A program made the position numbers and the translations under genes. This document shows, piece by piece, positions 16,498-25,356 of a DNA stretch of 64,000 bases (position 1 is its first letter; each line of letters starts with the position of its first letter). The stretch is from Nocardia rosealba. GTDB lineage: Bacteria; Actinomycetota; Actinomycetes; Mycobacteriales; Mycobacteriaceae. The notes below the pieces were generated by a model. It did not search any database, was not told the DNA's origin, and was given only the letters and a program-made list of their open reading frames with translations. The stretch is taken from NCBI RefSeq assembly GCF_020216065.1, contig NZ_JAIWNA010000010.1, positions 1 through 64,000 on the forward strand. The letters run 5' to 3'.

Positions 16498-18066
16498 GTG
16501 GGTATCGACTCGAACCGGTCGGTCACGCTGGAACCGGTCGTCGTCGGCACCGGTCCGGTGTCACCCGCCGACGTGGTGCGGGTGGCACGGGAGGGCGCCG
16601 CGGTGCGGCTGGCCGAGGAGGCGCTGGCCGCCATGGGCGAAAGCCGGGAACGCATCGAGGCGCTGGCCGCCGACCCGCGACCGGTGTACGGGGTGTCGAC
16701 CGGGTTCGGCGCGCTCGCCGTGCGACACATCCCGCAGGAGTCACGTAAGCAATTGCAGCGCAGCCTCATCCGGTCGCATGCCGCCGGATCTGGGGCCGAA
16801 GTGGAGCGGGAGGTCGTGCGCGCCCTCATGCTGCTCCGTCTCTCGACGCTGGCCACCGGCCGCACCGGGGTGCGCCCGGTGGTCGCCGAGACCTACGCCG
16901 CGCTGCTGTCGGCGGGAATCACACCGGTGGTTCACGAATACGGCAGCCTCGGCTGCTCCGGTGATCTCGCACCGCTGGCCCATGTGGCCCTCGCCGTCAT
17001 CGGGGAGGGCACGGTCCGCGACGCGAGCGGTACTGCGATGCCCGCCGCCCAGGCGCTCGCCGCCGCCGGGATCGCACCGGTGGAGCTGGCGGAGAAGGAG
17101 GGGCTCGCCCTCATCAACGGCACCGACGGCATGCTCGGGATGTTGCTGCTCGCCTGTCACGATCTGCGCGCGCTGCTGCGGCTGGCCGATGTCACCGCCG
17201 CCATGAGCGTCGAAGGCCTGCTCGGTACCGACAAGGTGTTCGCCGCCGACCTGCAGGCGCTGCGCCCGCAGCCGGGCCAGGCGGTCGCCGCCGCGAACAT
17301 GACCCGGCTGCTGGCCGATTCGGCGATCGTCGCCAGTCATGCCACCCCCGACTGCACCGTGGTGCAGGACGCCTACTCGCTGCGCTGTGCACCGCAGGTG
17401 GCCGGTGGCGCCCGCGACACCCTCTCCCACGCGGAGCGGGTCGCGGGGTACGAACTGGCCAGCGCCGTCGACAATCCGGTGGTCACCCTGGACGGCCGCG
17501 TCGAGTCCAACGGCAATTTCCACGGCGCCCCCGTGGCGTACGTGCTCGACTTCCTCGCCATCGTCGTCGCCGACGTGGCCAGTATCAGCGAGCGTCGCAC
17601 CGACCGTTTCCTCGACAAGGCGCGCAACCACGGGCTGCCGCCGTTCCTCGCCGACGACCCCGGTGTCGACAGCGGCCACATGATCGCCCAGTACACCCAG
17701 GCCGCGCTCGTCTCCGAGCTCAAGCGCCTCGCCGCGCCCGCATCGGTCGACTCGATCCCGTCCTCGGCCATGCAGGAGGACCACGTGTCCATGGGCTGGT
17801 CGGCCGCCCGCAAACTGCGCCGTGCCATCGACGGCCTCACCCGCGTGCTGGCCATCGAGGCGCTCACCGCGGCCCGCGCCCTCGACCTGCGTGCGCCGCT
17901 CACACCGTCGCCCGCCACCGCAGCGGTGCGCGATGCCCTGCGGACCCGCGTCCCCGGTCCCGGCCCCGACCGTCACCTCGCGCCCGAAATCGAGGCGGCG
18001 GTGAATCTGGCCGCGTCCGGCGCGCTGCTGGCGGCCGCGGAATCCGTTGTCGGCCTGCTGGATTGA
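16498..18066 (+). CDS. hutH: histidine ammonia-lyase HutH
   Basis: 522 residues from GTG 16498, with GGAATGGAG upstream. It catalyses histidine to trans-urocanate plus ammonia. The MIO prosthetic group forms from residues 153-155, within GSLGCSGDLAPLAH. Here the triad is Cys-Ser-Gly rather than the commoner Ala-Ser-Gly, a variant also found in the Streptomyces griseus enzyme. Other family landmarks are VYGVSTGFGALA, QRSLIRSHAAG, EGLALINGTDGM, QDAYSLRCAPQV and SSAMQEDHVSMG. It is probably co-transcribed with the permease. A strong hairpin follows the stop. Confidence 0.95.
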   Translation: MGIDSNRSVTLEPVVVGTGPVSPADVVRVAREGAAVRLAEEALAAMGESRERIEALAADPRPVYGVSTGFGALAVRHIPQESRKQLQRSLIRSHAAGSGAEVEREVVRALMLLRLSTLATGRTGVRPVVAETYAALLSAGITPVVHEYGSLGCSGDLAPLAHVALAVIGEGTVRDASGTAMPAAQALAAAGIAPVELAEKEGLALINGTDGMLGMLLLACHDLRALLRLADVTAAMSVEGLLGTDKVFAADLQALRPQPGQAVAAANMTRLLADSAIVASHATPDCTVVQDAYSLRCAPQVAGGARDTLSHAERVAGYELASAVDNPVVTLDGRVESNGNFHGAPVAYVLDFLAIVVADVASISERRTDRFLDKARNHGLPPFLADDPGVDSGHMIAQYTQAALVSELKRLAAPASVDSIPSSAMQEDHVSMGWSAARKLRRAIDGLTRVLAIEALTAARALDLRAPLTPSPATAAVRDALRTRVPGPGPDRHLAPEIEAAVNLAASGALLAAAESVVGLLD

Positions 18067-18100
18067 CCCGGCTGCACTGACCGCGCCGCTGTAACCGACT

Positions 18101-18132
18101 CGGCCCCAGGTGGTTCCCGCCACCTGGGGCCG
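18101..18132 (+). terminator. hutH 3' hairpin terminator
   Basis: GGCCCCAGGTGG (18102-18113) pairs with CCACCTGGGGCC (18120-18131) around the loop TTCCCG; the flanking C18101/G18132 extend it to 13 bp. TTTCGT follows. It begins 34 nt after the hutH stop and ends the permease-hutH transcript. Confidence 0.85.
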
Positions 18133-18265
18133 TTTCGTCGTGGCTCCCCTGACTCCGCGTGGTGAAAGCCGCCGACCGGGGCCGTCGCACTTGCGGGAGG
18201 TGTAGGGGCCGCGACTCACCCAGGTGATCCCGCGGGCATCCGTCGCGAAAATACCCGGGACACGA

Positions 18266-18299
18266 TTCGGCGCCGGGTGCTTTCACACCCGGCGCCGAA
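18266..18299 (-). terminator. hutU 3' hairpin terminator
   Basis: TTCGGCGCCGGGTG and CACCCGGCGCCGAA form a perfect 14-bp stem with a 6-nt loop. It starts 10 nt past the hutU stop on the minus strand. The hutH and hutU transcripts converge here and each has its own hairpin. Confidence 0.85.
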
Positions 18300-18309
18300 G
18301 GAAGCGATA

Positions 18310-19986
18310 TCAGCTCTCCTGCATCGGGATTCGCACACCGCGTTCCCGGGCGACCTCGGCCGCGTGCTCGTAGCCCGCGTCCACGTGACGGATCACGCCC
18401 ATGCCGGGATCATTGGTGAGTACCCGCTCCAGCTTCTGCGCGGCCAGGGGCGTGCCGTCGGCGATACACACCTGGCCCGCGTGGATGGACCGGCCCATGC
18501 CGACACCGCCGCCGTGGTGGATCGACACCCACGAGGCGCCCGATGCCGTATTGAGCAAGGCGTTGAGCAGGGGCCAGTCGGCTACGGCGTCCGAGCCGTC
18601 GGCCATGGATTCGGTCTCGCGGTAGGGCGAGGCGACCGACCCGGAATCGAGGTGGTCGCGTCCGATCGCCAGCGGCGCCGACAGCTCGCCCGAGGCCACC
18701 ATCTCGTTGAAACGCAGTCCGGCGCGGTGCCGTTCGCCGTACCCGAGCCAGCAGATACGGGCGGGCAGGCCCTCGAACTTCACCTTCTCACCCGCCATGG
18801 TGATCCAGCGCTTCAGATGCTCGTTCTCGGGGAACAGTTCGAGAATCGCGCGGTCGGTGGCGGCGATATCGGCCGGGTCACCCGAGAGGGCCGCCCAGCG
18901 GAACGGGCCGAGGCCCTCCTCGAACAGCGGCCGGATATAGGCGGGTACGAAACCGGGGAACGCGAAGGCCCGGTCGTAGCCGCCCTTGCGGGCCTCGTCA
19001 CGGATCGAGTTGCCGTAGTCGAACACCTCGGCACCCTTGTCCATGAACCCGACCATGGCCTCGACATGCTTGGCCATCGATGCCTGCGCCTCGGTGGTGA
19101 ACCACCCGGGATCCTTCTCGGCCATGGTGTGCCAGTCCTCGAGCGCGACCCCGATCGGCAAGTAGGACAGCGGGTCGTGCGCGGAGGTCTGGTCGGTCAC
19201 CACATCGATCGGCGCGTCCATGGCGAGCAGCGCCGGGAACACCTCGGCGGCATTGCCGACCAGACCGATCGACAGCGGCCTGCGCTCGTCGCGCGCGGCG
19301 ACGGCCAGATCCAGTGCCTGCTGGAGCGAGTCGGCCTTGGTGTCGAGGTAGCCGTGCGCGATGCGGCGATCGATGCGGGCCGGGTCGACATCGACACACA
19401 GGGCCACGCCGGCGTTCATCGTCACCGCGAGTGGCTGGGCCCCGCCCATTCCGCCGACGCCCGCGGTGAGCGTGATCGTGCCGGCCAGCGACCCGCCGAA
19501 ACGTTTACGCGCCACGGCACCGAAAGTTTCGTACGTGCCCTGCAGAATGCCCTGGCTACCGATATAGATCCACGAACCGGCGGTCATCTGCCCGTACATC
19601 ATCAGGCCCGCCTGTTCGAGTTCGCGGAACTTCTCCCAGTTGGCCCAGTCGCCGACCAGATTCGAATTCGCCAGCAACACCCGCGGCGACCATTCATTGG
19701 TGCGGAATACGCCGACCGGTTTCCCCGATTGCACGAGCAGTGTTTCGTCGGACTCGAGGGTTTCCAGGGACCGCACGATGGCGTCGTAGGCCGCCCAGCT
19801 GCGGGCCGCGCGCCCGGTACCGCCGTAGACGACCAGATCGTCGGGGCGTTCGGCGACCTCGGGGTCGAGATTGTTCATCAGCATCCGCAGGGCGCCCTCC
19901 TGCTGCCACCCCTTGGTGTGCAGCTGGGGACCGCGCGGGGCACGGACGGGGCGCGGACCTGCGGCGGGCGCGGTGTCGTCGGTCAT
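18310..19986 (-). CDS. hutU: urocanate hydratase HutU
   Basis: 558 residues from ATG 19986, preceded by GAGGAG at 7 nt. Typical urocanase features run throughout: [19 protein letters not shown] near the N terminus, [15 protein letters not shown], the tightly-bound-NAD region [20 protein letters not shown] and [27 protein letters not shown], and C-terminal [17 protein letters not shown]. It converts urocanate to imidazolonepropionate (step two). It is transcribed alone and leftward; a HutC-type operator lies 56 bp upstream, shared with divergent hutC. Confidence 0.95.
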   Translation of the reverse strand: MTDDTAPAAGPRPVRAPRGPQLHTKGWQQEGALRMLMNNLDPEVAERPDDLVVYGGTGRAARSWAAYDAIVRSLETLESDETLLVQSGKPVGVFRTNEWSPRVLLANSNLVGDWANWEKFRELEQAGLMMYGQMTAGSWIYIGSQGILQGTYETFGAVARKRFGGSLAGTITLTAGVGGMGGAQPLAVTMNAGVALCVDVDPARIDRRIAHGYLDTKADSLQQALDLAVAARDERRPLSIGLVGNAAEVFPALLAMDAPIDVVTDQTSAHDPLSYLPIGVALEDWHTMAEKDPGWFTTEAQASMAKHVEAMVGFMDKGAEVFDYGNSIRDEARKGGYDRAFAFPGFVPAYIRPLFEEGLGPFRWAALSGDPADIAATDRAILELFPENEHLKRWITMAGEKVKFEGLPARICWLGYGERHRAGLRFNEMVASGELSAPLAIGRDHLDSGSVASPYRETESMADGSDAVADWPLLNALLNTASGASWVSIHHGGGVGMGRSIHAGQVCIADGTPLAAQKLERVLTNDPGMGVIRHVDAGYEHAAEVARERGVRIPMQES

Positions 19987-20041
19987 GTGTTCACTCCTCG
20001 AAAGACGGGTGTGTCCGGGGTCACTGACAACCAGATTAGTG

Positions 20042-20061
20042 GTATAGTCCTGTCTATACAA
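20042..20061 (+). promoter_or_regulatory. HutC-type operator, site 3 (hutU/hutC)
   Basis: GTATAGTCCTGTCTATACAA differs at three positions from site 2 in the hutI/permease intergenic region. It lies between divergent hutU (start 19986) and hutC (start 20118), so it can repress hutU and autoregulate hutC. Confidence 0.78.
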
Positions 20062-20117
20062 GTAGCTGTCGGAATCGGCCGCGACGTATTCTCTTGGCCT
20101 GACGGAGGGAAATACCG

Positions 20118-20882
20118 GTGGTGGCGATCGAAGTGGTCGATGCGGAGCTGGCCGCGCTCTACGGCGAGCTCGGTACCGAGTTCGCGGCATACGAGCGGGT
20201 CAAGCAGCTCATCATGGCGCAGATCAAGGGCGGCCGATGGAGCCCGGGGGAGCAGATCCCCTCGGAGAACCAGCTGGTCGCCGCGCTCGGGCTGTCGAGG
20301 ATGACGATCAACCGCGCCCTGCGCGACCTCACCGCCGACGGCGCCCTCACCCGGGTGATGGGCGTCGGCACGTTCGTCGCCGCGGGCAAGGCCACCTCAC
20401 CGCTGTTCGAGGTCAGGAACATCGCCGACGAGATCGCGCAGCGCGGGCACCGGCATCGCACCGAGGTCGTCTTCGTGCGCGCCGAGCGGATCGACGAGGG
20501 TCATCCGATCCTCGGAAACGACCTGAGCGGCACGGTGTTCCACTCGCTGCTGGTGCACCGCGAGGACGAGGTGCCGATCCAGCTCGAGGATCGTTACGTC
20601 AATCCGGCCCAGGCGCCCGACTATCTCACCCAGGACTTCACCACCGTCACCCCCAACACCTATCTGAGCGAGGTCGCCCCGCTGCTGCGTGGCGAACACA
20701 TCGTCGAAGCCGTGCGGGCGAGCAAGGACGAGTGCGCGCTGCTCGGCATCGCCGGTGACGAACCGTGTCTGCTGATCCGGCGGCGCACCTGGTCCTCCGG
20801 CGGCTTGGTGAGTGCGGCCCGGCTGATTCATCCCGGGTCACGCAATCGTCTCGAAGGCACTTTCGGTACCGAGCCGGGCTGA
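20118..20882 (+). CDS. hutC: HutC, GntR-family histidine-utilisation repressor
   Basis: 254 residues from GTG 20118, with GGAGGG 8 nt upstream; the adjacent GTG 20121 is an alternative. The winged helix (about 20-90) has [40 protein letters not shown] and [21 protein letters not shown]. The UTRA effector domain follows ([53 protein letters not shown]). HutC proteins repress hut genes until urocanate binds the UTRA domain. Three matching operators in the cluster support this role. Confidence 0.92.
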   Translation: MVAIEVVDAELAALYGELGTEFAAYERVKQLIMAQIKGGRWSPGEQIPSENQLVAALGLSRMTINRALRDLTADGALTRVMGVGTFVAAGKATSPLFEVRNIADEIAQRGHRHRTEVVFVRAERIDEGHPILGNDLSGTVFHSLLVHREDEVPIQLEDRYVNPAQAPDYLTQDFTTVTPNTYLSEVAPLLRGEHIVEAVRASKDECALLGIAGDEPCLLIRRRTWSSGGLVSAARLIHPGSRNRLEGTFGTEPG

Positions 20883-21074
20883 GCGCGACTCGCGCGTCTC
20901 GGTGACGGCGTTCATCGGCGTCGCTGAATTAACATGACCCATGAGCAAATATTTCGCAAACCGAGTTATCACCATTTCGTGACAATCGGTCGAATGGCGT
21001 TCACCGGGCTGTAGCTTTGTTTATGGATCGCTGAGTTCGACGTTCGCTGAGTTCCATCCATGGAGAGGGCGGAA

Positions 21075-21344
21075 ATGGCTACGATCACGCGACGCTCCGG
21101 GGCGACGATGGCGCCCTCGACTCTGGTAACTCTCGGTTTGATCCTCTTGATCCCGGTACTGCTCACCGCGGGCCCGATCGCCGCCTCGGCGATGATCGCG
21201 CGCCACGCGGGCGTCGGCTGGTCCGGGGGACTCGTCCTTTCGGCGATCGCGGTGGTGGTCGTCGGATCGATCCTCGCCGCCGTGTGGTCGTTCCGGCTGG
21301 CTTGGCAGCGCGGTCACCGTCCCTTCGGTTCGCGCCCCCGGTAA
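21075..21344 (+). CDS. small two-helix membrane protein, unknown function
   Basis: 89 residues from ATG 21075, with GAGGGCGGAA directly upstream; ATG 21060 in frame is less likely. Two hydrophobic helices are visible, roughly 17-43 (TLVTLGLILLIPVLLTAGPI onward) and 52-75 (GLVLSAIAVVVVGSILAAVW), ending in a basic tail. There are no recognised motifs. The preceding 190 bp are AT-rich for this genome and probably hold the promoter. A strong hairpin lies 80 nt after its stop. It separates hutC from the isoprenoid operon and shows no evident link to either. Confidence 0.6.
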   Translation: MATITRRSGATMAPSTLVTLGLILLIPVLLTAGPIAASAMIARHAGVGWSGGLVLSAIAVVVVGSILAAVWSFRLAWQRGHRPFGSRPR

Positions 21345-21423
21345 CCAACCGCCGCGCCGCGCCACGGGGTCCGCGCCTGTGGCGTGTCATCGCAACGGAA
21401 GTCCCCTGAACCGGTGTTTCGCT

Positions 21424-21453
21424 GCCGCACAGCCCATTTCGGGGCTGTGCGGC
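21424..21453 (+). terminator. hairpin terminator upstream of the isoprenoid operon
   Basis: GCCGCACAGCCC (21424-21435) and GGGCTGTGCGGC (21442-21453) form a perfect 12-bp stem with a 6-nt loop, followed by TGTGGTTTTCG. It insulates the isoprenoid operon from the small membrane protein gene. Confidence 0.8.
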
Positions 21454-21996
21454 TGTGGTTTTCGATTCGCGCGACCGCGTCGCCGATTGTAGAGTCGCGA
21501 CGTAACACTTCTCGGCCGTCGAAGTCGCCGGCCTCCGGACGTCTTCCGCCGACCTCCCAGCGCAGCTGCGCAAGCCCACAGTGTCGTGGCAACCCTTCGT
21601 GAAACCCCTACCCGCGATCGTTGGTCGCGCGCTGACCGCTCACTACACGGCAGGTCGCGCCGCCGATAATCGCTTGTGCCACAGCGTGTTTCACGTCACT
21701 CCGGTGCTTGCATCCAGACACTCGCCGTAACTCTGCTCGTCGTTACTTCTGCTCAAAAACGTTGTGTGACAACGCTATTCGTGCACGTCAGAGCGAAACC
21801 TGCACTAATGCTTGACAATTGGGACAGACGTCTACAAAACTACCCGTCGGTAGCCAGTGATCGGGACAACACGGCCCCGACGCCCGCCGGTGGCGACGCC
21901 CCTCCGACTCCTCCGAGGCGATTCCTCGAAAACCCCTGTCCACCAGGCGCAATGAGCCCTGCCGCCATCGTGACCACACCAAAGGAGTTCAGCGCT
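21454..21996 (+). promoter_or_regulatory. 543-bp leader/promoter region of the isoprenoid operon
   Basis: No credible gene is seen here, and the region is richer in A/T than its surroundings. A TTGACA box lies at 21812-21817, with a weak TACAAA-like -10 at 21833-21838 (15-bp spacing, so only moderate). Two dyads flank it: CGTTGT-GTG-ACAACG (21760-21774) upstream and CTACC-CGTC-GGTAG (21840-21853) just after the -10, both placed where regulators bind. AAAGGAG at 21981-21987 is the ribosome-binding site of the first gene. Upstream in-frame codons exist but lack any family similarity. Confidence 0.5.
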
Positions 21997-23064
21997 ATGG
22001 ACAACTCCGCGCTAGCCTCAGCCCATCGCCCCGAGGTTCCCCAGGCGGTGCACGTGGAGCACCCCGGTGACCAGGTGAGGGTCCTGCCGCGACCGGCAGG
22101 CCCGGTCGAGCAACTCCCGCTCGTCGCCACGCGCCTGCCCGAAATCCTCCTCACCGGTGAGGATTTCGACGACATCTACCGCCATGTGCTCGCAGCGCCC
22201 GGCAAGCGGGTGCGGGCGAGGCTCGTCCTGGCCTGCGCCACTCTGCTCCCGGATGCGCCGGGTGACGCGGTGTCGCCGGCCGACGCGGTCGACCTGGCCT
22301 GCGCCATGGAGATGCTGCACGAATCCTCGCTGATCCACGACGACATCTGCGACGGCTCCCTGCTGCGCCGCGACGCGCCGTCGGTCCCCGCCGCCTTCGG
22401 TGTCCGCCAAGCCGCCCGCGCCGGTTTCCACATGGCGGGCGCCGCGATGAAGGTCGTGGCCCGTGTGCTCGCCGACAACCCGGCGATGGCCGAGCGCATC
22501 ACCGACGCCCCCGGCATCACCTTCGCCGACCGGCTCTCGGAGCTGTCGTTCGGCCAGCTCATCGAAACCATGCCACCCGCCATCGACGTGCCCGCGCTGC
22601 GCAGGCACTACGAACTGGTCGCCATCGCCAAGACCGGCACCCTGTTCCGGCTGTCGTGCGCCTACGGCGGCACCGCGGGTGGCGTCGACCTGGACCGGCT
22701 GCACGCGCTGATGGTGTACGCCGACCAGCTCGCCCTGGCCTTCCAGATCATGGACGACGTCCGCGATATCGAGGGTGGCCCCGGCCTCGGCAAGGACGCC
22801 GGCGGTGATCTCGAACGTCGCGTGCCGACCTGGCCGGTCATCGAGTGGCTCGACCTGCGCGAGGGCGCCCGCGACCTGTGGCTCGACCCGGCCACACCGA
22901 GCGAGACCCTGCGCACCGACCTGGTCGACAGCGGCGCGACCAAGGCCGCCCGCGTGGTCGCGGTGACCGCCACCGAAACCGCCACCGACGCGCTCGACGT
23001 GTTCGGCCCCTCTCCGGCGCGGGACGACCTGCGCGAACTTCTGCGGCAGGTGATCTCCCGATGA
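21997..23064 (+). CDS. polyprenyl diphosphate synthase (probable GGPP or longer)
   Basis: 355 residues from ATG 21997, 9 nt after AAAGGAG; an open frame continues upstream but is not homologous. It is a trans-isoprenyl diphosphate synthase: first Asp-rich motif DDICD at 115-119 and second DDVRD at 253-257, with substrate-binding GKRVRARLVL at about 69-78. The residues four and five places before the first motif are Ser, which leaves room for chains longer than C15 in characterised enzymes, so C20 or longer is inferred. It is the first gene of an 11-gene operon supplying and using isoprenoids. Its stop overlaps the next start (ATGA). Cytosolic. Confidence 0.85.
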   Translation: MDNSALASAHRPEVPQAVHVEHPGDQVRVLPRPAGPVEQLPLVATRLPEILLTGEDFDDIYRHVLAAPGKRVRARLVLACATLLPDAPGDAVSPADAVDLACAMEMLHESSLIHDDICDGSLLRRDAPSVPAAFGVRQAARAGFHMAGAAMKVVARVLADNPAMAERITDAPGITFADRLSELSFGQLIETMPPAIDVPALRRHYELVAIAKTGTLFRLSCAYGGTAGGVDLDRLHALMVYADQLALAFQIMDDVRDIEGGPGLGKDAGGDLERRVPTWPVIEWLDLREGARDLWLDPATPSETLRTDLVDSGATKAARVVAVTATETATDALDVFGPSPARDDLRELLRQVISR

Positions 23065-24329
23065 ACGATGTCCGACTCCTCCAGCTGGTCCGCGGCCTGC
23101 GTGTCCTGCGCCGCGCCCCCGACCTGGCCGCCATGCGTGCCGCGCGTACGCCCGAGGAACTGGCCCGCCTGGCCCTCGTTCCGGCCGGGCGCAACCTCGG
23201 TATCGCGGTGAGTTTCCTGCCGGCCCACCAGCGTGCCGAAGCCGCCGCGGCCCTGCTCGCGTGTCGGGTGCTCGACGCCTACGAAGACCTCGCCGACCGC
23301 GACCACGCGGGTTCGGCCGTGCTGGCCGCGGCCGAATACCTGAACGGCACAAGCGATTCCGCACCGCCCGCGCTGCCGCCGACCACCGGCGTCGTGCGCG
23401 ACAGCGAGGCGCTGGACCTGTTGCTCGCCGAGCGCATCGGCGACATCCGCGCGCTGGTCGCCGGATTGTCGCCGCAGGCGCGCGAACGGGTGGCCAGCGT
23501 GCTCACCGACATGGCCGCGGTGATGGCCCGCAACCTCGACAAGCCGCTGCCGCGCGTCACTTACAGCGAGGGCGTGCTCGGCCGCGTCACCCACTACGCG
23601 TGCACCCTGGTCGCCGACGGCGTACTGCTCGAGGACGACCTGCGCGAGCTCACCGGCTGTATCGCGGTGATCGCCCAGTCGGCCAACGACCTGCGCGACG
23701 GCGAACTCGAGCTCTACGGCGCCGCCGACCGCGAGGAACTCACCCGCATGGTGATGCTGCGTCAGCTCGCCCCGACCCTCGGCGGCTTCGCGCTGCTAGC
23801 CCGGCTCGGCCCCGGCACGCCGGGATTCGGTGCCCGTGCGGCCATGGCCTATATGACCATCACCACTTCGGCGTTCCTGTGCGGGGCGGTCGGCGCGCCC
23901 AAGCCGTACCGGCGTCCGCTCTCGGCGTCCGTGCTGGCCGCGGGTTCGTCGAAGTACTGGACCCGGATGCTCGAGCGGGTGCGCGCGGGTGCCGACGGTG
24001 CCATCCACACCATGCTCGACGCCGCCCCGGACTTCGCGGCCGAGCGCCACGTCCCCAAGACCGACGTGCTGCGCGCCGGTGGTGAGAACTCGGCCGCGAC
24101 CTCGCTGGTCCCGCTGATCGTCGACACCACCTTCGCCCTCGTGCGGGCCCTGCCCGAGGAACCGATGACCGGTGAACCGGCCGGCTCGACGGTGCGCACC
24201 ATGATGATCGCCGACCACCTGGCCTTCGGGGCCATGGAGCGGGTGCCGGGCAACCGGCCCGACGCCCTGCGCGACCTCGCCGAGCGCCTGCAACAGGCAG
24301 CGCTCGCCACCGACGCAATTCGTTCATGA
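23061..24329 (+). CDS. squalene/phytoene-synthase-like prenyltransferase
   Basis: 422 residues from ATG 23061. The head-to-head prenyltransferase fold is indicated by LACRVLDAYEDLADR, with the first metal motif DAYED at 72-76, and QSANDLRDGELELYG around 206-220. Canonical phytoene synthases have NILRDVGED at the second site; here NDLRDGELE keeps RD but has Glu instead of the last Asp. It is longer than typical bacterial CrtB (about 300 residues), with an extra C-terminal region of roughly 100 residues. Encoded between a prenyl diphosphate synthase and a desaturase, it likely condenses prenyl diphosphates. The product is unknown, and no CrtI-type desaturase is nearby. Confidence 0.7.
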   Translation: MNDVRLLQLVRGLRVLRRAPDLAAMRAARTPEELARLALVPAGRNLGIAVSFLPAHQRAEAAAALLACRVLDAYEDLADRDHAGSAVLAAAEYLNGTSDSAPPALPPTTGVVRDSEALDLLLAERIGDIRALVAGLSPQARERVASVLTDMAAVMARNLDKPLPRVTYSEGVLGRVTHYACTLVADGVLLEDDLRELTGCIAVIAQSANDLRDGELELYGAADREELTRMVMLRQLAPTLGGFALLARLGPGTPGFGARAAMAYMTITTSAFLCGAVGAPKPYRRPLSASVLAAGSSKYWTRMLERVRAGADGAIHTMLDAAPDFAAERHVPKTDVLRAGGENSAATSLVPLIVDTTFALVRALPEEPMTGEPAGSTVRTMMIADHLAFGAMERVPGNRPDALRDLAERLQQAALATDAIRS

Positions 24330-24360
24330 GCATCGTCACTACTAGCGAAGGAGCTCGCCC

Positions 24361-25356
24361 GTGAGCACCCCAACGCCCGTCGCGCCTACCGAGAAACCGC
24401 CGTTCAGCCGGCGGGTCCTCAAACTCGAGCACGCCTCCAATGTCGGTCCGCTCGTGCACATCGCACTGTGGATGGGGATGACCGCGGCCGCCCTGTTCGT
24501 CCCCGCCGCTGGCAACTGGTACATCGCGATCCCGCTCATCATCGTGCTGTCGCTGCTCAATCTCTCGCTCACCATCGGCGTGATGCACATGCACACCCAT
24601 CGGCCGCTGTTCGTCTCGAAGCTGCCCAACCGGGTGGTCGACATCCTGTGCTGCCTGCCGGGCAACCTGACCGCCGCCGAGATGCGCGAGGTGCACGTCC
24701 TCAACCATCACCGGTTCAACGACGGCCCGGGTGACGTCACCGCAACCACCGGAATGGAAAAGGGTCTCGGCGCCATCTGGTACTGGATCCGCTACGGAAC
24801 CATCGTCAAGATCCACACCGTGCGCACGGTGTTCGCCGCCAACCCGGCGCCGCGCCGGCGCCGCACCCGCCACCAGTTCATCTTCGATCTGGCGGTGTAC
24901 TTCCTGGTCATGGGCGCGGTCTGGTACGCGGCGGGCACCGAACGGTTCGTGCTGTTCTACTGGGTGCCGTTCCTCATCACCCAGGTCAACGCCGGCTACT
25001 TCGCCTGGCTGAGCCACGCGCCGGCGCGCCAGTTCGAGGACGAACCGAGCACCTCGCTCAACAACGCGGGCAACATCCTCAACTTCCTCATCTTCAACCA
25101 GGGCTACCACAGCGTGCACCACCGATACCCCGGTATCCACTGGAGCCAGATCCCCGACAAGCTCGACTACATGCGTGATGTCAACCCCGGTGTCATCGTG
25201 CCGTACTGGATGGTCGCGCAGTCGGGCTGGCGCCTTGTCGTGCCCGGTGGCTTCCTCAACGAGCGCTACGGCAACAAGTGGAAGGCGCGTCTCGAGCAGC
25301 GCCTGGAATCGGGCACCGTCCGCAACCGCTACCTGCCGTGGTTCGCATGGATCTGA
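24361..25356 (+). CDS. membrane fatty-acid-desaturase/hydroxylase family enzyme
   Basis: 331 residues from GTG 24361, with AAGGAG upstream. Three His clusters of the di-iron membrane desaturase superfamily are visible: HMHTH (about residue 77), HVLNHH (about 114) and HSVHH (about 250) in NQGYHSVHHRYPGIHW. Four hydrophobic segments surround them. Superfamily members desaturate, hydroxylate or ketolate acyl chains, carotenoids or other lipids using O2. The operon context suggests action on an isoprenoid made by the two upstream enzymes, but a fatty acyl substrate is not excluded. The sequence is not close to CrtW/CrtZ signatures by eye. Confidence 0.78.
   Translation: MSTPTPVAPTEKPPFSRRVLKLEHASNVGPLVHIALWMGMTAAALFVPAAGNWYIAIPLIIVLSLLNLSLTIGVMHMHTHRPLFVSKLPNRVVDILCCLPGNLTAAEMREVHVLNHHRFNDGPGDVTATTGMEKGLGAIWYWIRYGTIVKIHTVRTVFAANPAPRRRRTRHQFIFDLAVYFLVMGAVWYAAGTERFVLFYWVPFLITQVNAGYFAWLSHAPARQFEDEPSTSLNNAGNILNFLIFNQGYHSVHHRYPGIHWSQIPDKLDYMRDVNPGVIVPYWMVAQSGWRLVVPGGFLNERYGNKWKARLEQRLESGTVRNRYLPWFAWI

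Noticed and set aside
16957-16965. Cys-Ser-Gly instead of Ala-Ser-Gly in HutH as a defect
   Set aside because: The same triad is found in the active Streptomyces griseus histidase, so this is a normal actinobacterial variant.
20931-20980. 13-codon ORF starting ATGAGCAAATAT after hutC
   Set aside because: It has no Shine-Dalgarno, no amphipathic or other pattern, and lies in an AT-rich promoter-like stretch.
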